Positions 1 to 8,760 of a stretch of 64,000 nucleotides of DNA are shown piece by piece. The position numbers and the translations under genes were made by a program. The notes below the pieces were generated by a model. That model saw only the letters and a program-made list of their open reading frames with translations. It did no database searches and was not told where the DNA came from. Source of the stretch: Paulinella micropora (Eukaryota > Cercozoa > Imbricatea > Euglyphida); assembly GCA_009731375.1 (NCBI GenBank), contig BJOX01000049.1, positions 572,934 to 636,933 of the forward strand, given 5' to 3'. Position 1 is the first letter of the stretch; every line of letters starts with the position of its first letter.

Positions 1-484
1 TTAATAGTACGTTTGTTCTTGACATACTGCCGAAAAAAAAATTGAGGGGAAGGAGTTCAAACTTTACAAGAAAGGCTAGAGAATCCGCTTTGACGTGCCG
101 TATGAGGATATATTTGTCGTCTTTTAGCGTCTATCCGTGGGTCGATGCGCTGTGTGGCATGACTCCATAGCGCATACTATTTGCAGAAAGAAATCAGAAG
201 GTGTATGACGAAAATGCTATTTCCGTCATAAAATCGGGAGGGGGTACTGTAGGCATCACCCCCCGGATAGCCGGTAAAAAGTACCTTTTCCTGGTGACAG
301 GTGCACCAGCTTGTTTTTCAGTATTATTTGTCCGGATTGGACCTGATGCCATTTTATTCCTGGTCTGTTGCCGTTTTCCTTTTTGGCTTCACTGAGCTAA
401 TATAACGAGACATCATTCTCATTCTTGAGGACTGTGTTTGGTTGTATTACCGACTTTTTACGAGCTATCGTTGGGGGCATTACA
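1..484 (+). mobile_element. 3' end of a Ty3/gypsy-type LTR element (truncated by window edge)
   Basis: Bases 1-247 resemble the 3' untranslated segment of the complete element at 31121-41471 (compare 40985-41254: shared ttgttcttgacatactgcc, ctatccgtgggt, gacgaaaat and cgtcataaaa blocks). Bases 248-484 are the LTR, beginning TGTAGGCATC and ending TTACA, preceded by a purine-rich tract (cgggaggggg) that would be the plus-strand primer. It is a diverged copy, not a recent duplicate: many substitutions and small indels separate it from both LTRs of the complete element. The gag-pol body, if present, lies upstream of the window; a solo LTR with residual internal sequence is also possible. Confidence 0.85.
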
Positions 485-1448
485 GAGGGCGAGAGAGAGA
501 GAGAAAAGAAACGAAAAAGAAAAGACAGGCAGAGAAAAAGAAAAGAAAGTAAAAAAGAAAGAAAAGAACGAAGAAAAGAAAATAAAAGAGAGAAAGGAAG
601 GACTCGATGAATACCAAGTGTAAGGGCAAGAGAAAGTGAAAAGACAAGAGAGAAAAGAAAAAAAAGGCGGAAAGAAAAGAGTCGACACAATCATTCACCA
701 CGAACACCTTAGCTCCTGCCATTTGTCCCGCTTCCAGCAGATTGCGCAGGCACTCGACCGCTTCCTTGCCAAGAATTTTGGGCAATTCTGCGAACAGCTG
801 ATCGCAGTCTAGATGAGTGTGCCCCACTTCCATGAATCCAACTTCAAAACTTTTTAGACCGCCTACTTCAAACCATACCAGCGCTGCTAGGAGGGTGAGT
901 ACGATGATATTCTTGTTGTCCTTGCTGGTGTTGTCCAGCTGGAGAAAACCATGCATGAAAGGAGTGCGGGTCTTTTCTGCCTCCTCGGCAGTCTTTGATT
1001 GCATGCAGTCAGCGTCCTTTGGAATATCTTTTCCAGCGGTGCTCTGGGTTGAAGCTTGTTTGCGAGCGTCGTGGTCAGAGGTTTGGCCAGCGTCGAGGGA
1101 AGTACTGTTGCTGTCTCCGGCGCCACCGACCTTACCGTCCTTCGGAATGTCTTCGCCAGCATCTTGCCTGCTAGAAGTTTGGCTTTCAGCTTCTTCTGTG
1201 TCAGAAGTTCGGCTAGCCTCGAGGGCAGAGTCTTGGCTGCTATTGACAGCACCACCATTGTAAGTTTTCTTTTCTCCTTCGCTTTGCTCCTCCTTGTCGG
1301 CGTCCTCCTTGTCCTCCCCAGCATTAGCGCACTCATGCTGGGCTAAGCCTTGGCTAGCCTTTTCCACCTTCTGTTGTTTCTCTAGTAAATACTTCTCGAG
1401 TCTCGTTTGCTGCTCAACGTAATGCTCTTCTAACGTTCGATCAGACAT
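480..1448 (-). CDS. Transposon-associated protein fragment with GHTH-x3-DQLF motif (DUF7869-like)
   Basis: Minus-strand ORF of 322 codons starting MSDRTLEEHY. Residues ~1-160 are acidic and low complexity, with a diverged internal repeat (two blocks carrying AGxDIPKD). Residues ~165-250 contain LQLDNTSKDNKN followed by GHTHLDCDQLF. That order (LQLDN-x2-x-x-NKN, then VGHTH-x3-DQ) is known to me from uncharacterised domains in transposon-like proteins of protists and invertebrates (DUF7869 type); I recall the family and have not searched it. The last ~70 codons run into the purine tract at 485-690 and are probably not native protein, so the ORF looks truncated at its 3' end, possibly by the LTR element. 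A remnant of a mobile-element gene is likelier than a host housekeeping gene. Confidence 0.55.
   Translation of the reverse strand: MSDRTLEEHYVEQQTRLEKYLLEKQQKVEKASQGLAQHECANAGEDKEDADKEEQSEGEKKTYNGGAVNSSQDSALEASRTSDTEEAESQTSSRQDAGEDIPKDGKVGGAGDSNSTSLDAGQTSDHDARKQASTQSTAGKDIPKDADCMQSKTAEEAEKTRTPFMHGFLQLDNTSKDNKNIIVLTLLAALVWFEVGGLKSFEVGFMEVGHTHLDCDQLFAELPKILGKEAVECLRNLLEAGQMAGAKVFVVNDCVDSFLSAFFFFSLLSFHFLLPLHLVFIESFLSLFYFLFFVLFFLFYFLFFFSACLFFFVSFLSLSRPL
485..690. repeat. Purine-rich (GA/AAAG) low-complexity tract
   Basis: Almost uninterrupted A/G on the plus strand (gagagagaga, aaaagaaa blocks), starting directly after the LTR end. The apparent ORFs here on both strands are compositional and are not called as genes. 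Confidence 0.8.
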
Positions 1449-2127
1449 TCAAGATGCAGGTTGGAATCACCTTTGTGCATGCAAGAGAAAAAGAGACGGC
1501 TTGGGTGTTCGCTTCCATGACCCATGCTTGCAGAGTGGTTTAAGAGGCTCTCCTCCATCAAGACCACCTGGCGCTAACCGAAACCCTGACCACCAAGTCC
1601 TCCACTCGATCACAAGGAAGTACGGTGTAGTAACACGCATATCCACGGGAGCCCCAGTAACCGCAGATGCGACCCCACCCTCTACGCACACAGTCAGGAG
1701 GACCCTGAACTACTCCGCTGTAAGCCCAAACGAGTCACAGGCCCCTATACGCTGCGCGATCACCTTCATGACCCGATTGGCAGCGGACAACTACGCCATC
1801 AGCCCCCCCGCATGCAGCGCTACTTACGAACGAGAACGGGAGATAAAACCAGGCAAACGCCCCATCGATACACTTGACACCCGTACATTTGTAGACGAAC
1901 CCACCTGAACCATCCTTGCTGAATCAGATGCGTGGTAATGTAGTCTTAGCCACGTCCATGCCGTCACAGCAAAGGCAAACTTATACACTGCAGGCTTCTC
2001 CATTGCATTTGCGCACTTGACTGCAATATGTTACAGAACAATATCATGTATTCTTACTGAATCTGTATGCATGTTGGTATGCATGTTCGTAAAAGGCATG
2101 GATAAGCTTCAGGCGTTGTTATACACA
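1449..2127. other. Unannotated intergenic sequence
   Basis: No convincing gene. ORFs in both directions overlap each other and show no recognisable domain. A stretch near 1531-1555 resembles a tRNA A box but lacks the rest of a tRNA. Confidence 0.5.
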
Positions 2128-2240
2128 AACACACACACACACACAACACATACACATATATATATACATAATATATATATATACATATAATATTATATAT
2201 GTATATATCTATATATATACATAATTATTATATATATAGA
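2128..2240. repeat. CA/TA microsatellite flanking the PLV
   Basis: (AC)n followed by imperfect (TA)n directly outside the left end of the PLV. The right end also abuts a (TA)n tract (25616-25662), suggesting insertion into, or expansion of, a TA-rich target. Confidence 0.75.
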
Positions 2241-2640
2241 TCATTTATGTATTCGCGACTTGTCCAACCGCAAAGTATTAAACAAGCCTTAAAAACATAA
2301 AAAACCAACATTTGACATATAGAAAACATACATAGAAAACAAAAAAGTGTCAAATGTTTAACATAAATTTATCTAACTGAGCACATTAAGAAAGATTTTG
2401 ACGAAAAGACACATAAACCATATTTTTATTTCATAAATATATATATAAACTGCGTGTATATGGTTTATGTGTCTTTTCGTCAAAATCTCTCTTAATGTGC
2501 TCAGTTAGATAAATTTATGTTAAACATTTGACACTTTTTGTTTTCTATGTATGTTTGTCTATATGTCAAATGTTGGTTTTTTATGTTTTTAAGGCTTGTT
2601 TAATACTTTGCGGTTGGACAAGTCGCGAATACATAAATGA
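2241..2640. repeat. Terminal palindrome (183-bp arms, 34-bp loop) at the left end
   Basis: The arms 2241-2423 and 2458-2640 are near-perfect inverted copies, starting tcatttatgtattcgcg and ending cgcgaatacataaatga, with only a few mismatches. The loop 2424-2457 is AT-rich. The outer edge coincides with the element terminus, so the end can fold into a long hairpin. Confidence 0.92.
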
Positions 2641-3103
2641 TCACACCCCAAAATGGGGGGAAGGGGGGCGGACACTCACGAAGTGGCGGGGGGTTAGGGG
2701 GAAATACACACAACAGGGGGATATTACAGCAAGCGAGAGGATGAATATAAGAGCAGGGTGAGTGGAAATATCTTCTCCTGTTGGTGGCCAACCCCATGGT
2801 CGGCCACGGCCAAGTCGGTTTTTTAAAGGTTGGACACTTTTTAATCGTTAAATTTCAATATTTATTATATAATTCTTCTTCGTATTACACATTTTTTATA
2901 TTGTCCAAACTGTCCAACCTTTTATTTAAAAAAAAGTAATTTTTTTTCTCTCCCCTTTTTATTATACCCCTCTTAAATAATTTCTAAAAAAAAGGGTCGG
3001 ACTCGGACAGACTTGGACACTATTAATACTAAGACGATTTTGTCTCTCTCGGTTGCTTAATAACTCTCACAGCCGTCCAAGTCGCCACAACGGCGTTTTC
3101 GCG
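2243..3103 (+). repeat. Left terminal inverted repeat of the PLV
   Basis: About 861 bp that match the reverse complement of 24699-25615 nearly throughout, including the G-rich block after 2650, the ggtcggccacggcc segment and the inner end gcgttttcgcg. The outer 400 bp is itself a palindrome. No gene is predicted inside; the short ORFs that appear in both copies are by-products of the repeat. Confidence 0.93.
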
Positions 3104-3430
3104 TCAAGAAAACCGCACAGATAAAATTGGTAAAAATGAAATGAAAACACAAAAGTAAATCTTTAAGCATTGTAAAAAAATAAAACCTCATAAAGCAAAA
3201 TAAAATAAACTAGCAAAACATCTCACAAAGCAACTGATCACACCGCCCCACACAAAAACGAAAAGGCAATAGGTAAAAAAAAAATTGATAGCACAAAAAA
3301 AGTTCAGGCCGTGAGACCACACAATGAGGTACGTATCTCAAGTCAAAAATAGCACAATGGGTACGTATCTTCTCCCAAAAAACCTGGGAACTGAGGATTT
3401 TGTGGATCCACAGAAACCATCTTTCGCATA
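3104..3430. other. AT-rich leader between TIR and first gene
   Basis: No supported gene. Sequence is A-rich on the plus strand; a minus-strand open frame at 3210-3443 has no recognisable features and overlaps the start of the next gene. May contain promoter sequence for the rightward genes. Confidence 0.5.
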
Positions 3431-3948
3431 ATGTCGGAAGCACTCGTAAAGCCGTCAGAGAGGACGGAAGAGGTTTGGAATGAAGTATATGATATTACTC
3501 ATCGCTCAGCCTATGAACTTGAATTAGATGAGGCTAATGTTGACGAGAAAATGAACAAAATTGATCGTCAAATCTCATTACTCGCTAAAAAAAAGAATTC
3601 CCTATTGCCCAAAAAGAAAGCAATAAGAAAGAGACTAGACGAGATAAACCGAGGTAAGAATGAACGGGAAAATGAATTCTCAATTTCTCGCAAAAGAAAA
3701 ATGAAAGTGAAAGAGATAAACGAAAACCTTAAGAAATTTGAGGAATTTCGTAAAAAAAAAAAATAAAAATAAAAATAAAAAAAAAAAAAACTTTTTCAGC
3801 CTCGGAAATAAATTGTCTGGAAAACCTCATATTGCTAGGGAATTTTTTTGAAGACGTAATATCAAATTCTAATTCTCCTTCTTCTTCTGACGAAGATGAC
3901 GTTGAGCAGGGGAGTGCAAATATGAACCGCAGTCTCAGGAACGAATAA
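3431..3948 (+). pseudogene. Coiled-coil protein with acidic tail, frameshifted at a poly-A run
   Basis: The first segment (3431-3766, 111 codons, starts MSEALVKPSE) is highly charged with a predicted coiled coil around residues 40-110 and ends in a Lys-rich run encoded by a long A tract. Immediately beyond the tract, a different frame (3793-3948) stays open and reads a Ser/Asp/Glu-rich tail (SPSSSDEDDVEQ) to a TAA. The simplest reading is one ~170-codon gene whose frame is lost in the ~45-nt A-rich stretch, by real indel, by sequencing error, or by slippage. No family recognised. First rightward gene inside the left TIR. Confidence 0.55.
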
Positions 3949-4049
3949 TATTTGTGTTAAGAAACACAAATAAAAAAAACCAAAAAACTGGGCGAAAGCC
4001 CTCTACCTTTCAAAGAAATTTTGTCCTTTGTTTTTTTCTGTAACAGACA

Positions 4050-4528
4050 ATGTCGGAGGAACTCGTTGACGAGATGGAGGCTATGGGATTTGTGCACAAC
4101 GAGGATCGCGACGAAGTTGAGGCGGAAGCAGAAGCCAAAGCCGTGGTGCCATTGCCTTCGCCATCGCCATCGCCTTCGTCAGCAGATAGGAAGTCGCTCC
4201 TCGTCCGTGGGCAAACTTCGGCAACCTTTCCTCACGAGCGGTTCTTACTACTTCGGGAAGATTTGTGGAGTTGTCAAAGGCTTTTGTAAAAGCCTCAAAG
4301 TCTATTAAATTGTTCGCCAGCAAATCCTCTTGCCGCGAAGACCCCAATTGTTTTTATGCAAAAGCAAAGTATGACACCAGCATAAAAGACCCAAAATACA
4401 AATACTATTTTCTGGTGTCAAAGGGGAGTGGGGCGCTGGAGGAGTTGTTGATTTTCAACAGCCTCACCGCCGTGGCGAAGTTGAACCATGAAGCATCTCA
4501 AGTCAATTGGATTGTAAAAATTCGTTAA
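4050..4528 (+). pseudogene. Hypothetical PLV protein, frameshifted near 4195
   Basis: An acidic, Pro/Ser-rich N-terminus (starts MSEELVDEME at 4050) reads for ~50 codons. A second frame, open from 4193 to 4528, carries the more protein-like C-terminal part (SKAFVKASKSIKLF, then CFYAKAKYDT and YYFLVSKG). The second frame has no ATG and its nominal start is GTG at 4265, which supports one gene with a frameshift in the Ser-rich linker. N-terminal wording resembles the previous gene (MSE-x-LV), so the pair may be old duplicates. No function recognised. Confidence 0.5.
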
Positions 4529-4587
4529 TTAAATTGGTTCTTTGATATTATTTAAAATAATTAAAATAATATAATTATATATAGGAC

Positions 4588-4806
4588 ATGACAGATATTA
4601 TAGCACGATTGCCGTATGATTTGCAAGAATATATTAAATTCTTTTTGTTTAATCGCGGTTTACCAACAGAAGATTACGAATTATGCGACAACTGCGGACT
4701 TACTTTATCTGTTGTAGAAAGTCCAATAATATACGCTCAGAATATGAAGTGGTATTTCAATTACTATTGTTTTTGCTCTAGAAAATGTATCAGTGAATAT
4801 TTTTGA
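4588..4806 (+). CDS. Small F-box-like / zinc-ribbon protein
   Basis: Intact 72-codon ORF. The N-terminus LPYDLQEYIKFFL resembles an F-box-like helix, followed by CDNCG and later CFCSRKC, giving four spaced Cys suitable for one Zn site. It is a paralogue of the broken minus-strand gene at 6132-6407 (shared order: LP-D-hydrophobic helix, CxxCGL, PII, CS-x-KC). Its ATG follows an AT-rich element (aattatatataggac) like those before other genes of this element. Possible role in redirecting host ubiquitin ligase or in nucleic-acid binding; inference only. Confidence 0.65.
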   Translation: MTDIIARLPYDLQEYIKFFLFNRGLPTEDYELCDNCGLTLSVVESPIIYAQNMKWYFNYYCFCSRKCISEYF

Positions 4807-4842
4807 CATATAAAAATATAGACTTGTCTATTATATACTAAG

Positions 4843-6135
4843 ATGTGGAGCGAAGATGACAAGAAGTTTGTTAGGCAGTTAAGAGTTGCTACTACTGAAA
4901 GTAAAATTTATGAAGTCGTGTCCAACTTCTACGATAGTGAGTTAAAACCAAGTATCGCCTTTCATAATACTATTATATCGCTATTTAGCACGCCAACGAG
5001 TGATGAAGAGGTGCTTGAGGCACTAAAAGTCATACATCCAAAATATGCTATCGTGTATCCAAATTTGAATAGTAGAAGACAAAGACTTTCTAAGGTGAGA
5101 AAAAAAGCAATAGAGCCTTATCAAAGTGAAAAAGTATAAACTGGATAAGTATTTCAATCTGAATGAAGACGAGCGGATTGATATCGTTGAGGGATATAAG
5201 AAAGATGTCAAAGCCAAAAATGAACAAAAAATACAGATTGATGTCCGCGATGTAATGGCTAAAATGAACAATATGATATTAAGTAATGACCCTTATCGTA
5301 AACTACTTGCTTTATGATAGCAATTGGAGCAAGGCCTGTGGAAATATTTGACAAAAACACATATGCATTAATACCAGATAAACCTTCTTGGTTGCGAGTG
5401 AATAACCTAGCAAAGAAAAGAGAGAAGGACAAAAAAGAATTGGACTGAGAGGCCTGTTGTCCTTTTTACTCCCCAGTTCGTAATAGAACAAGTAAATTCA
5501 ATACGGAACCATTTCAAAAAGAAAAAAGCAGTCATCATCAACAGCGAGGGTGTGCTTGATAAACAAAAGAATAATGAACTAAATAAAACAATTATCAAAA
5601 TCTTCCCTTGGCTATCGGAATACACGCAGAAAAGCAGTATGTTGCGAAAACTATATGCTAGTTTGTCGTATAGTAATTTCGCCAATCCGAAATTAGAGAA
5701 TTTTAATACGTGGGTAAGCAATGTGTTGGGACACGGCGATATGCTCACCAGTTTTAGTTATAGTGGGTTAATGTGGCCGACCCTGAAGAAATTAAGGCAG
5801 AAGGGATTAAAACAGAATTAGAGGAGTTGAGACGCAAAATAGATTTATGTCTAAATTTAAATAATACTAATGAAACTGAAAGCGAAAACGGAAACGAAGA
5901 AAGCAAATATCAACCATTAGGAAAAAGCGCTAGCAGAGAGGATAAGTACAAATTGCTTGAGCCGATTTACAATGATAACCCGAATATTACAAATACTAAA
6001 CTACGAAAATTAAGCGGGATTGGAACCGTTATTGTCAATAAGTTTATCAAAGAGAAAAAAGAAGCGCCACAAGAAGAGGAAGCAAAGCCGTTAAGAAGAA
6101 GCACGAGAATTAAACAAAAAGTTCAAAAAGATTAA
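4843..6135 (+). pseudogene. Tyrosine recombinase (integrase), split over four frameshifts, with C-terminal HTH region
   Basis: Five consecutive open segments in alternating frames read as one ~430-codon gene: 4843-5139, 5126-5317, 5314-5448, ~5432-5821 and 5773-6135. Each junction is explained by a one-base indel, at least two in A or G runs. Tyrosine-recombinase signatures occur in the correct order: box I GARPVEI (catalytic Arg, ~5330), SSMLRKLYA (box II Arg region, ~5640), LGHGDM (His, ~5735) and FSYSG with the nucleophilic Tyr (~5757). The N-terminal segment would be the core-binding domain. The C-terminal segment (120 codons) has a coiled coil and a helix-turn-helix-like stretch (KLRKLSGIGTVIVNKF) plus a basic tail. 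This would be the element's integrase, taking the place of the rve integrase of Polintons. As assembled it cannot give a full product. Confidence 0.75.
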
Positions 6136-6407
6136 TATTTAACAACGATTAAAGGCAGTTCCCCATATCTTGCTCTAATATTAGACTCTCGTCTATAGCA
6201 TTTAATAGAGCAGATTGTGAAAAACTCAATACTATCTACACCATAAAAATTACCTGCTATAATTGGGGGGTGCGACTGAAATGTGCGAGACAAACCGCAT
6301 ATATTACAAAATTATTCTCCATGAATCGGCTGTGGCATCTCTGAATAAACAAATGTTCTTATATGTCCAACTATATCACTCGGCAATTCGCGTATTATTA
6401 TTGACAT
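6132..6407 (-). pseudogene. F-box-like / zinc-ribbon protein, paralogue of 4588-4806, with in-frame stop
   Basis: Minus-strand frame starting MSIIIRELPSDIVGHI at 6407. The same frame continues after a single TAA (codon 32) into FCNICGLS, then CSIKC and a basic C-terminus ending at 6132. It shares layout and motifs with the intact gene at 4588. The stop sits where a CAA (Gln) would fit, a C to T transition. It overlaps the recombinase stop by 4 bp at its 3' end and shares a 24-bp divergent promoter with the gene at 6432. Confidence 0.6.
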
Positions 6408-6431
6408 GTTTTACATAATATAAAATATAAA
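6408..6431. promoter_or_regulatory. 24-bp divergent promoter candidate
   Basis: The whole space between the start codons at 6407 (minus) and 6432 (plus) is gttttacataatataaaata plus taaa, so one AT-rich element must serve both genes. The ataatata core matches sequences next to other start codons in the element. Confidence 0.45.
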
Positions 6432-7623
6432 ATGAACCTTTTTGGTCAAAGCACAAATACACCATCGTCATCAACTACATCGTCGTCGTCTTCTTTATCT
6501 ATTGATAGCATAAAAGACTCACTACCAACAACCGCCTTCGGAGAATTGCGAACGGCCACTTTGTCTCCAGTATTACAAAATGTATTCACATATGGTATTA
6601 ATACGCGATTCTTTGATATCGTTCAGACCAATGGCGGGGTGGTATCAATTCAATGGCGGTTTTGACTACATCGGCCTCAGGTAATTCAACCGCACAGATT
6701 ACGACTATTGAACGAGCCAAATATAGACGTGACATGGGCTTAGTTGCTAGATTTTCCGCATTGTTTCCGTCACCTATCGCCGCAGACACTTTCAATTGCG
6801 ATATTGGCATAGGCACACCAGCAGATAATTTATGTTTTAGACAGTCAAGTTTGGGAATGTCCATTGTGAGAACTGCGGGAAGTGTGGAAAATGCGGTTAG
6901 TCAATATGCTTGGAATGTTGATAAATGTAATAATACTGGAAGTTTTCCCGCGATTGATTTACCAAATTGAATGTGTTTGAAATAGTTGTTCAATATCTGG
7001 GTAGCGCACACTGGACGAATGGAAGTAATTCATGCGATTAAATACGCGAGCACTGCTATCACTCCATCATTGGATCAGGCGGCGTTTGCTATTTATGCGA
7101 AGGCGTATTCATCAAGTCTGGCATCCGTTGTAATGAAAACGGCGAGTATGTTTTGGCAGTTGAAGGGAATATTGATCGGACTATTGCTATAACTAACTCG
7201 TATGATAATGTCAAGAGTATAGGATCAACTGAGAATGCCATATTTACTATTAGAAACCGCGCCACATTTAACAGCAAAACCAATTACAATATAATATACT
7301 TTGAGAATTTGTGTATCAATTCGGATACTAAAACGTGTATCGCAAGAATTGTGCTTAATACCACATTGGGAGGAACACCTTCTTATTCAAATTACGATAC
7401 AAACACATCGTTAGCAGAAGTTGATACGGTGGGGACAACAAGAACGGGCGGAAGTGTGATATTCACATACGTGTTGTCTGGTGGTTCATCAATATACATT
7501 GATTTGTCTCAATATAATATCAAGATAGGGTCAAGTAAAACATTTACCGTATCCGCACAAAATACAAGCGGTGGAACGGCAAGTATTTACGCTTCATTAA
7601 ACTGGATTGAAGATCAGATTTAA
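6432..7623 (+). pseudogene. Virion fibre-like structural protein, frameshifted
   Basis: Segments in alternating frames join into ~397 codons: 6432-6660 (Ser/Thr-rich N-terminus), 6653-6970, a short piece near 6966-7010, 6986-7150, and 7153-7623. The second segment has TTIERAKYRRDMGLVARFSA, resembling a conserved block (R-x-[KR]-Y-R-x4-G-x2-ARF) that I know from structural proteins of phages and PLVs. The third holds HAIKYASTAITPSL and the last is a beta-rich C-terminus ending WIEDQI. Likely a capsid decoration or host-attachment protein; the family name is uncertain. At least three one-base indels break it. Confidence 0.6.
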
Positions 7624-7704
7624 ACAAAAAAAATATTTTATTTATGCATAATGCATAAATTGCATTAAGCATCAACTTTCTTTTCTATCTCTATGGCCAT
7701 TTTT
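7624..7704. other. Short AT-rich intergenic space between convergent genes
   Basis: Contains the near-palindrome ttatgcataatgcataa (7640s), which could act in transcript ending between convergent genes; no coding signal. Confidence 0.3.
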
Positions 7705-7893
7705 TTAAATATATTCAAAGCCCTTATCCTTGATTAATTTTTCTGTTATACGTGCGTGATTTTTCTTTAAATATATGTAAAACTGGTCAATATTAACACC
7801 GCAGGGAATTAGATGTTTATGTCATCGTCGTCGTCGTAAGTTGATGTTTTTGATTAGAGTGAATAGTGTATCTAAATTTTCTATAAATGTCAT
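7705..7893 (-). pseudogene. Small hypothetical protein with in-frame TGA
   Basis: A 63-codon minus-strand frame starts MTFIENLDTLFTLIKN at 7893, runs through CGA repeats (four Arg) to a TGA at codon 24, then stays open as HKHLIPCGVNIDQFYIYLKK to 7705. The stop is consistent with TGG to TGA. No family recognised; called because the frame after the stop looks like protein and fills an otherwise empty interval downstream of the minor-capsid gene. Confidence 0.4.
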
Positions 7894-7916
7894 TATATTT
7901 ATATTTCTTTTTTTTG

Positions 7917-8713
7917 TTACGCATGATACGCCTTTAAGAGAATACTAACATCAAAGTTTAAAGGAACCTCCAAAACTTCACCTTGCGCATTTCTAATGAC
8001 GATCTCAATAGTTCTTAAACTTTTCGTTGTATTAAATGGCACATAATCTGCAACATCGTTTGATGATTCAAAGTAGCACTGGACTCCATAGGGCTTATCT
8101 AAATTGCATTTACCAATGACAGAGAAATTACCATTTGCTTCAAATAAACCAGACTGATTCAATGCACGGCTATGCACATAAACTGCTGTTTCACCAATTA
8201 GATTGACTATGGATTGCATTGTGGCACTCGCCGCGGCTGAAATATCAGCAGTTAGTCCTATCTTATCTCTAATTGTGCTATTATCGTAATCAAAAGCATA
8301 CGCATCACCAGTGAAAGCGAAATTCAACTTATTAACGGAGTTCAAAGTTATAACTACAGAGTTGGGGGTAATTGCTGAATTAATTGCAGTTTGAAGGGCG
8401 GTAATAAATGTATCAATGGTGTATTGATTTTCTGTTACGATTGCTGTTTTTGTAGCGGATCCAGTTGTTTTAATCAATGTGAGAGTGTTGGCATAACTCG
8501 GTATATTTGGGAAAACGTTTGGAATGGAGATACTTTTAACGACATAAGCACTGATTATATCAATATTGCGACCAGTTGCTGGTAGATCAACGACGAAACG
8601 GCCATTGTGAGTAGAAGCGGATTTTGATTCTGTTGTATCACTTGAGGAGACACGAAGGAGGATTTTTTTTTTGTTCGCTTTTCGTCTTCAAGATTGCTTA
8701 TTGTAAATGACAT
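7917..8713 (-). CDS. Minor capsid (penton-like) protein, one frameshift in an A10 run
   Basis: The intact C-terminal part (7917-8477) is 186 codons. The same frame is open further upstream to the A10 run at ~8663, and the N-terminus MSFTISNLEDEKR starts at 8713 in another frame, so a single A-run indel separates ATG from the rest (~265 codons in all). The order (VVKSISIPNVFPNI, then TENQYTIDTFITALQTAIN) matches the pattern of penton/minor-capsid jelly-roll proteins of PLVs and related viruses: SIPN-x-FxNI followed by a YT-x4-hydrophobic-L helix. It would occupy the capsid five-fold vertices. It lies just downstream of the major capsid gene on the same strand, a common PLV pairing. Assignment is by motif pattern only. 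Confidence 0.6.
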
Positions 8714-8740
8714 CGCTATATTATAAAATATATTATCATT
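8714..8740 (-). promoter_or_regulatory. AT-rich promoter element before minor capsid gene
   Basis: Reading on the minus strand, gataatatattttataata and then tagcg directly precede the ATG. The ataatatag-N1-3-ATG arrangement recurs upstream of the ATPase gene (12214-12226). Confidence 0.45.
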
Positions 8741-8760
8741 TTTTAAATTTTTTTATTGTT

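Noticed and set aside
1525-1620. tRNA-like A box (gcagagtggtttaagaggc)
   Set aside because: No acceptor stem, anticodon arm or B box could be found at the right spacing; at most a chance match or an old SINE head.
2600-2797. ORF MGLATNRRRYFHS present in both TIRs
   Set aside because: Conserved only because the TIRs are copies; sequence is low complexity with no independent support.
5428-5440. Programmed -1 frameshift at the A6 run in the recombinase
   Set aside because: The frame change required there is +1, and other breaks in the same gene have no slip sites; ordinary indels are simpler.
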